Shown: positions 57,304 through 64,000 of the stretch, piece after piece
Position numbering within the stretch: position 1 is the first letter of the stretch
Layout of the letters: the number at the start of each line of letters is the position of its first letter
Source of the DNA: Bryoerythrophyllum caledonicum
Taxonomy: Eukaryota > Streptophyta > Bryopsida > Pottiales > Pottiaceae
NCBI GenBank assembly: GCA_963971425.1
Contig: OZ020517.1
Span: forward strand, 22,330,462 to 22,394,461
Direction of reading: 5' to 3'
Length of the DNA: 64,000 nt
The notes under the pieces: model-generated
Told to the model about the DNA's origin: nothing
Databases searched by the model: none
What the model saw: the letters and a program-made list of their open reading frames with translations, nothing else
Made by a program: the position numbers and the translations under genes

Positions 57304-57926
57304 GTAGACTTAGTATAGCCAAGACGGCCATGTATTGGCTATTGGGGGGCTAGACTAGTGTTTTTAGACTGTTAGAGGTGTGAACGGAGCTATTATGGGG
57401 CTCTTTTGGGGTGGTTGTAACCCTTGGCCGCCCCCTTGCTTCTTCATTCTCTTCAAATCTTGCATATTGATGCCAAGTTGAAGCTGGGTGCACAAAGCTA
57501 TGGAGGTGCTGATTTGGACAAGGAGGGTATTGGGGAGTTTGGGGAGTTGTCAAGAAGGACTTGGAAGAAGCCCTTAAGCTCAAGCAACCATCTCCAAGTT
57601 GTTTCGGCAAATTCCGACACAGAACAAGAAAGATATGTGACTTTTAGTTTTGCTACCAAAACCCCAATGTGTGCTGGACCAAACTAACAAGAGTGTTGTT
57701 TCGGTGTTTAGGGGTCATTTAAGTGCTTATTTGGAGTTAGAAAGACCACAAATTGTATAAGCTTTCCAAAAACTCCAAAATTGTCAAAAACCGCCAAGAA
57801 TTGCAAAAGTTTTGGGGTTTTGAAAATTTGTGCAAGGGTTTGTTTTTGGAAGAGCTTGTGGTGGTTGTTGTTGATGTTTTTCGAGCGTTGATAGCTTGGC
57901 AAAACGAGAGAGACGAAGACCGGTTG
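57304..57926. other. Spacer before the second retroelement
   Basis: No gene seen. It may belong to the long leader or LTR of the second retroelement, but no border could be fixed because no second LTR copy is in view. Confidence 0.35.
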
Positions 57927-58171
57927 ACTTTTGCAAGTTACCAAGATACTTATTGGGGTAATTTTGGAAGTTACTGGGGTAACACTATGATAATTTGGAA
58001 GTTACCGGGATATTTGCCGGGGTAATTTTGGAAGTTACCGGGGTATTTACTAGGGTAATTTTGGAAGTTACCAAAGTATTTACGAGGGTAAATTTGGAAG
58101 TTACCATGATAATTTCTGGGGTAATTTGAAAAGTTACCAGAGTTATTTTGGGGTAATTTGGAAGTTATTAA
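57927..58171. repeat. ~33-bp tandem repeat GGAAGTTACCNNGGTA
   Basis: About seven units of TTTTGGAAGTTACC followed by a variable GGGGTATTT/GATAATTT part and GGGGTAA. It sits ~470 bp upstream of the second retroelement's gag-like frame, as a GTTACC run does in the intact gypsy leader (28945-29060, opposite strand). Confidence 0.8.
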
Positions 58172-58638
58172 TTTTCACCGAGGGTACCCGTCCCATATCC
58201 TGTGGTTCCTTATCCCTACCTTGCAACTTAATCCAATTTTACAGCCCGCAACAGGATAGGCAAACAAAGAGTGGATGCCAGTGTTGTGAAAGATTCAAAG
58301 TCCGATAATAGGTCTATTGAAGATTTAATGTTCGAAGTTTGCCTATGGTACAAACACATACTCGCGACTACAACGTTGTATAAGAGGTTGAAATTGGTGG
58401 TGAAGAGGAAATAGAGGAGCTACCTCTGCCATTGGTGAGAATAAATCCACTCAATTGTTGGGGGATTAGCACCTTTGGCAATATGGACGACCATGGCGAC
58501 GGATCTATGGTTCGTGACCGCTAGTCGGGGAGAGCTGAGGGTGTTGCCTTCAATGACTGAAAGACTAGATTTCGATCATGGCAGTGGACACAGAGACAAC
58601 GCAATCCATTATTCAATGATTAGTGGGCTTTTGAGCAA

Positions 58639-60714
58639 TTGCCTAATCATCTTGAGTTTGAGGCACTGCAAGCTTATAATTCTTGGTTTGAGGATCATAG
58701 AATTGAGCTTAAGGAGGTGGAGGACTACTCGGCTCGAAGAGTAGAATTGGTTACGGCGTTGAAGGAAGGAGCTACAATTCCAGCAGTTGTGGCCTCAAGG
58801 ACCGGTGATGGAGATGATGAACAGGGAGAGGAGGTTACCTCGGGTCTTGATGCGGCAAAAGTTGCAAGACTAAGATCAAGAGCTGTTGTTAGTAGCTCCG
58901 AGGGGCAAGCACCCACATTCATATTCCGATTGTCTAGGGCGTCAACTAAGGCCATAGCCACTATTGGTCCACCTCCCGTGTTTGATCCTCTCCGATTGTT
59001 CTTTGAACATTTGGAGGTGGAGTTTGGTGGCATCCGACGAGATCGCATGCGTCACATCCACGACTTCAAGAAGGAGGTTGGAGACACCCCCCGCATCATG
59101 TATGCAAGGCTTTCAAAATTTGCACGTGAAAGCGGAGATGCGTTCACTGAACGCCAATTGGTGGAACTTTACATGGGGAAGCAAGACAAGAAGCTTCGAG
59201 ATATGGCCCATCCACATATGTTATTGGCATATGGAGGCCGAGCAACTTTAGCTCAAGCTTTTGCCCTTATGGAGCAATTTGATTGAGCTCTATGTGTAGA
59301 GGAGGCTCGTAGAATGTCATATGTCATGACTTCAACAACAAACCAAAATAAGGTTGTTGTTGGTGGATCTAGTAAGAGCCAAAGGGGTACAAAGTCTTCC
59401 AAACAAGTTGCAATGGCAGCCGAAGTAGAAGTCACGGCTAATCCTCAGATGCGATGTTGGGATTGTGGAGAACCAGGCCATAGTAAGAAAAATTGTCCTA
59501 CCAACTCATCATCAAAAGGCAAGGAAGGGGCACAATCTTCTTCTAACAAGGCCAATGTAGTTGGGGCAAACAAAGGACAACAGAAGAAAGTACAAGCTGG
59601 AAGCACACCACCAAAATGTTCTCATGGACCTTGTAGTAGAATTGGCCATACAGAGGCTCAGTGTTGGGTGAAGAATCCACAACTGAGGCCTCAGTCATTT
59701 ACTCCACAAGTTGTTGATGGAGGTGCATCAAACCGTGAAGGCAACAATCTAGAGGCACGTATGGGGGAGTTGTGAAATACACTTGTACTCCTTGTTGCAG
59801 CCAGAGCAAATATTACTCCAACACCATCTAATTCAAAGCCTGGACAAGATAGGTTTGAATACGGTGCTCTGGGTGAGGTAGTTGCTGTAGTGGCTACTAG
59901 ATCACAAGCTCAACCTATATCAGGTGTACCTGTCGTGGGAGAGACTTCAGCCCCTTTACGTGGGCCTAATATTCGCCACCAAGGGCCTCATGATAACATA
60001 GGGCAATCAAGATTGCCTATGACATTTGGCTTGGCGGACGTGGTGAATGATCCATCGATTGGAGTAACTTCTAATGAACAAGATTTATTAAAGAAGGGAG
60101 ATATGGAAAAGAGTTTGGCGCTTAAACTCTTAGAAGTTCCACTATTTTCAGGGGTCCAATTCTTGAGTGGCAACTTTGATGCGGCTGTCGTATATAATAT
60201 GGTAGGGAAAATGATGCAAGGTACAGTTCAAATGCCTGCCAATTCAGCCATGACAGAGATGGAAAAGCCTCCATGTGTTGATGGTGAAGAAGTCTCAAGG
60301 AATGATGCTGCTAATGAAGCAGGAAATGCCTTGCAATGTTGGAAAGGGTGGCAAAAAGAATCTCCTTTACCAGCTGAGTTTGAAAGCGGCTTGACTTCAA
60401 CTGCAGGGGCTGCCAATGATGTTGAAGTTGCCACAAGCTATCTGGCAACAATTCCAGCTCAGACAACTCGGGAGCGATTACAAGTTAAACCTGGAGTAGT
60501 GCGTTTGGCCAATTCAGGCCATGTATTTGTTGTGGCTTGAAGTGATGCATCTCAAGTGTTTCCACAAAAGGTACTACTTGATACAGGAGCTCAACCGGTT
60601 ATGCTAGGCAAATTATTAGCTCAGAGTTTGGGGCTTTTGGCTGGCGACCTGGAGCCATGTCCTTTTACCATAGCTACATCGCTTGGAAGCACAGAACAGC
60701 CTACGGGACTGTAG
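58639..60714 (+). pseudogene. Gag-protease part of a second decayed LTR retroelement
   Basis: One frame stays coding-like from about 58639 to 60714 across three TGA stops (59284, 59773, 60538). It has a gag-like region (FDPLRLFFEHLEVEFGGIRR, ESGDAFTERQLVELYMGKQD), a canonical CCHC knuckle CWDCGEPGHSKKNC at about 59455, and a protease motif VLLDTGAQPVMLG at about 60570. It then ends in TAG, with no reverse transcriptase or integrase following, so the pol part is deleted or replaced. Arg (CGA) fits at all three TGA sites. The protein sequence is not close to the intact gypsy element, but its leader shares the GTTACC repeats. LTR borders not found. Confidence 0.75.
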
Positions 60715-63700
60715 AGTTGGTTTTCACCACTCTAAGAAAACACCCAAGTGTACCCACACCTCATAGGATTCGTTACGGGGATGATCATACGCCTAGTTTT
60801 AAGTATTTGGAGATTAATTGTGTCGTTAAAGCTATCTTTTTAGTTAATTCTTAAGGTTATCTATCTATTTTTAGGGAATTAGGGCGGTTAGCATCACTCT
60901 TAAGGGATCCACCCACAAAGTCTAATCCCAAAGGATCTCTCGTGCCTTAAGACGGAACATTAGTCCTTCTAAGATTGTGCTTATGCCACTAATCCTTAAA
61001 CACTTGCCACACTGGGCTAATGGAAGTTTCCATTAAGTCTCATTGCATTGGTTCTTTTAATTACAATCTTTAAGAATTCAAATTCTTACCTCATGCAAAA
61101 TTGCTCCACTTTTCACGTCCGTCCACTAAATCCACGTAATCACGTTCTTAAGACAAGGATTAGTCTCAAAAATCACATACACAAGTTAACTTAAGTCTTA
61201 AGGAATTTCAGCTCTTAAGTCTCCACTTAAGTTCACATTTCCACAATTATCCCTTAAAGACCACGGTGTTCCACACTTACTCGTACCACTTAGTCTTTAA
61301 GATGTCTGAATTTTACTTAAGACTTCGCTCTTAGTTGACTCCATGTTCTTAAGAACACAGTTTCTGTCCTTGAGTTCTTAAGCACTCACTTACTCAATCG
61401 GGACTGATTCTTAAGAACCTGTACTGTCTAGACCAATTCAGCCCTACAGTGTTCTTAAGTTTCTGTCTTAAGACTTCCAGAATCGGGAATGCATCTCACT
61501 GAATGCAAATGATGTCCCATATTCTCACTCATACGGATCTTAAGTCCCAGCCCTTAAACTTAAGGGTCTACTGGTACTTAAGATCTCAATCTTCATAAGC
61601 TTATGTATCCAAACTTGGACTTAAGATTCTTAAGTTTCTATGTTCTGTTCTTAAGTCTTTCTTTGGGATTTATTCCTTATTTTCTCTCTTATGCTAGATT
61701 CTTTTAAATACTCACAACTTAGCCTACCTTAGAGAATCCATTCTATTAAGGTTAGACTTAATGCCAATTTTTTGTATGCATAATATGACACTCTTGCCAT
61801 GCATCAAGGTATGCCACTCTTGATGTTTATTGCATCAAATTGCATTAACATGAATAAGAACTCCATTCTTATTCTTATGATACTCAAGTTATGCTCACTC
61901 ACACTCGAGATCTTATTAAGTACTTATGCATCACACATCTCATGTACTAAGTCACTTAATTTCACATTATCTCTATTAATCTTCACACTCATGATTAATG
62001 CTCCAACACACACACAAGGTCACACACACGACCTTAGTAGTTAGGGTATTTCCCTAACTTATTTCATGAAGAATAAATATACAATGCATTCATGCATAAG
62101 AATTTTATCCACAATTAATACCTAATGCATGCACTTGTATTTACAACACACAATGTCAAATTTATGCAATGAAGTTCACATAATATTGCAATTATACATA
62201 TAACTCAAGTCACAAGACTCTACATATGCAAATTCAATAACAATTATATATTCATATATAAAATTAAATACTCTTACAACATTAAGAGTCATCAACTAGC
62301 TCTTTCACCTAAAGCTAGGGCTCACTCCAATCTTCCTCCAAGGAATTTCTATGGTAATGGCCAAGAATGCTAAAAATTCAAGCTAGTCATTCTACTCAAC
62401 ATCCAAGAGGTACAACTCTTGGAAAGAGGTTTTCCCTAGTAGTATTAACCATTAAGATTAATTCCACTAAATCTTCACATCTCTTCATATCCATTCATGA
62501 AAAGGTACACTCTATCCAAAGGGTGCGAGTCCAACCCTTTTCCCATTATTTCCTTATTCTTGGATATGAATAGGTACTTTCCACCTAATTATCTACTTAG
62601 TGTAAACTTAATCATTAATTTTTTAATTCTCCATATATCTACAACCCTTTTTACACTTAATTTTCGGAAAAAAGCTAATTTTGTCATTTTGGCTCTACAT
62701 AGCCCTCCTCTTAGCTTGGAGACGTCCTCGTCGACTTCAACGACCTTGGTCCTTGAACTTGATCTTTTGCACTCCATCTTCCTTTCTATCATTTTTCTCG
62801 TAGTCTCTTTATGCTCCATATAGATTTCTTCTTACTTGTCTTTATTCTCTAAGAATTATTTATTTTCTTTATTTGCTTTCTATTGTTCTTCTCTTTAATG
62901 AGTATGTCTCATACATACTTGGCTTCAAGTTCCTCTTTTTAACTTAACTATTTTAGTTAAGTCTTCCATTTGTAGATTTCCATAATTTTTCATTTTAGCT
63001 TTGAATTTTTTCATTTTCTTCTAAATCTTCATTTTTAATTTTCATTGCTTTTCAAATTTTTCCTTTCAATTTATTTTTTCTTCATATATTTTTTCATTTT
63101 TTTAGAAAATTAGCACTCATTAGTCCTCACATCTCTTGATTAGTAAATTAGTAGTGCATCTTCACAACAAATTACTAATCCTAGATTACTAATTTTCTTT
63201 CCATACTCTTCTATTTCTATTTTTTCTAACTTGTGTGAGCTACCCTATCATACAATTCAAGTAGTGTGTATATTACTTCACCACTAATCGTCTCATCTAC
63301 ATGACTCACATTGTTTTCTATAGCCTTTTTGCTTTATCTCTCAATATTTATCATGTTCTTTCTTATTTTTCCCTTCCATGATACTCTCTCATTAGAATTA
63401 TCATGTTCTCTCCCTCTTATTTTTTCCTTTCATGATAATCTCTCATTATAGTTATCATGTTCTCTCCCTCTTATTTTTTCCTTTCATCTATATGCATTTT
63501 TTTTCATTTTTTTCATTTTTTTTTTTAAAAAAAAAAAAATTATTTTATTTTTTATTATTTTATTTTATTTTTTATTTTTACAAATTCAATTGAATTTGCT
63601 CTTCCCTTAAGATACTATCCCTCCACATATTCTTAAAACTCTCACTACATCAAAGTCTTAAGATTTTTGTTTTATCCAAAGTGTAACTGACTTTGGTTTT

Positions 63701-64000
63701 ATTCTTAAGGAGACTGACTCATAACAGGTTTTTTAAGAACTGACTTACTTAAGGAAAATAAGGATTAACCTATTTGTTCTTTTCCTTTAAGGAACTATAT
63801 CTCTCTTACTCGTCTGATTCTTAATGTTCTAGTCTGCTCAAGGTTGTACCTTAAACTCTCACTTCTCTTAAGGTCACGGGAAGAAATGATCTCACTCAAA
63901 ACAGTGTGTTTAAAGAATCTTACAAACTTATACTTGAAAGAGATCTTCGCTAAAAATTTGAACTTGAGGAGTGGTACTTTAAAGGATAAACTTACTACAT
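60715..64000. other. Non-coding AT-rich DNA with dense CTTAAG sites
   Basis: No gene recognised. At 60880-61660 and again 63600-63960, CTTAAG or TTAAG occurs roughly every 30-40 bases. The part between (61.7-63.5 kb) is pyrimidine-rich, with runs such as TTTTCATTTTTTTCATTTTT and an A/T block at 63490-63590. That block, followed by aatttgctcttccc, recalls the AT block and aatttactcttccg of the gypsy LTR, so this may be part of another LTR running off the window. Confidence 0.4.

Noticed and set aside
35165-60540. TGA reassigned to an amino acid
   Set aside because: GSK3 ends with TGA at the exact expected C-terminus, and TAG stops also interrupt the decayed genes.

Overview
The window is nuclear DNA of a streptophyte, either a green alga of the land-plant line or a bryophyte-grade plant. 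The evidence is a SHAGGY/GSK3 kinase with plant-type wording (TREE motif, plant N-terminal leader), a plant-type initiator tRNA-Met, and GT-AG introns. I cannot name the species. Only the first ~4 kb is host-gene territory. Almost everything else is transposable elements, nested in one another and at different stages of decay.

Layout. 1-2781 (+): eleven exons of a GSK3/SHAGGY-like kinase, cut at its 5' end by the window edge. 4034-4105 (-): initiator tRNA-Met, possibly a pseudogene. 4.1-12.6 kb: AT-rich repeat DNA with a copy of a repeat that serves as an 'empty site' (5.98-6.67 kb), a MITE (7187-7653) and a decayed hAT transposase tail (9.37-10.98 kb). 12.66-15.55 kb (+): a GCGGATGGG-type minisatellite, a TATA box and a broken gene for a coiled-coil/RING-H2 protein. 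A second broken copy lies at 53.69-55.89 kb on the other strand.

16363-45008: a very large Mutator-like element (MULE 'A') with ~63-bp terminal inverted repeats and a 10-bp target duplication matching at 9 of 10 bases. It holds two divergently transcribed genes with facing TATA boxes. Rightward is a MULE transposase (zinc finger, DDE core, C-terminal SWIM finger). Leftward is a 12-exon gene for a ~1268-codon protein that combines a ParB/sulfiredoxin-like segment with a beta-class-order DNA N-methyltransferase-like segment. Exon 8 of that gene is split by an intact, very young Ty3/gypsy element (19478-32933; two 2850-bp LTRs with one difference noticed; 5-bp target duplication TGGCC). With the element and one TGGCC left out, exon 8 stays open and in phase.

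45298-52738: a second MULE ('C') of the same family, with a perfect 10-bp target duplication. It holds a decayed transposase in reverse orientation, an unusual array of the near-palindrome GTGCCGACATCGGCAC that flips orientation at a large hairpin, and two decayed BTB/POZ genes. It sits inside the repeat whose uninterrupted copy is at ~6.1 kb.

56-60.7 kb (+): a broken unrecognised coding region and the gag/protease part of a second decayed retroelement, with a GTTACC-rich leader resembling that of the intact gypsy element. 60.7-64 kb: non-coding, strikingly rich in CTTAAG.

The most interesting object is MULE A: a eukaryotic DNA transposon carrying a ParB-like/DNA-methyltransferase fusion as a divergent partner of its transposase. 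The family also carries dispersed 12-16 bp near-palindromes. Roles in element self-protection or DNA marking are inference only. Premature stops in these decayed genes are often TGA where Arg (CGA) would fit, as expected from methylated-CpG decay.
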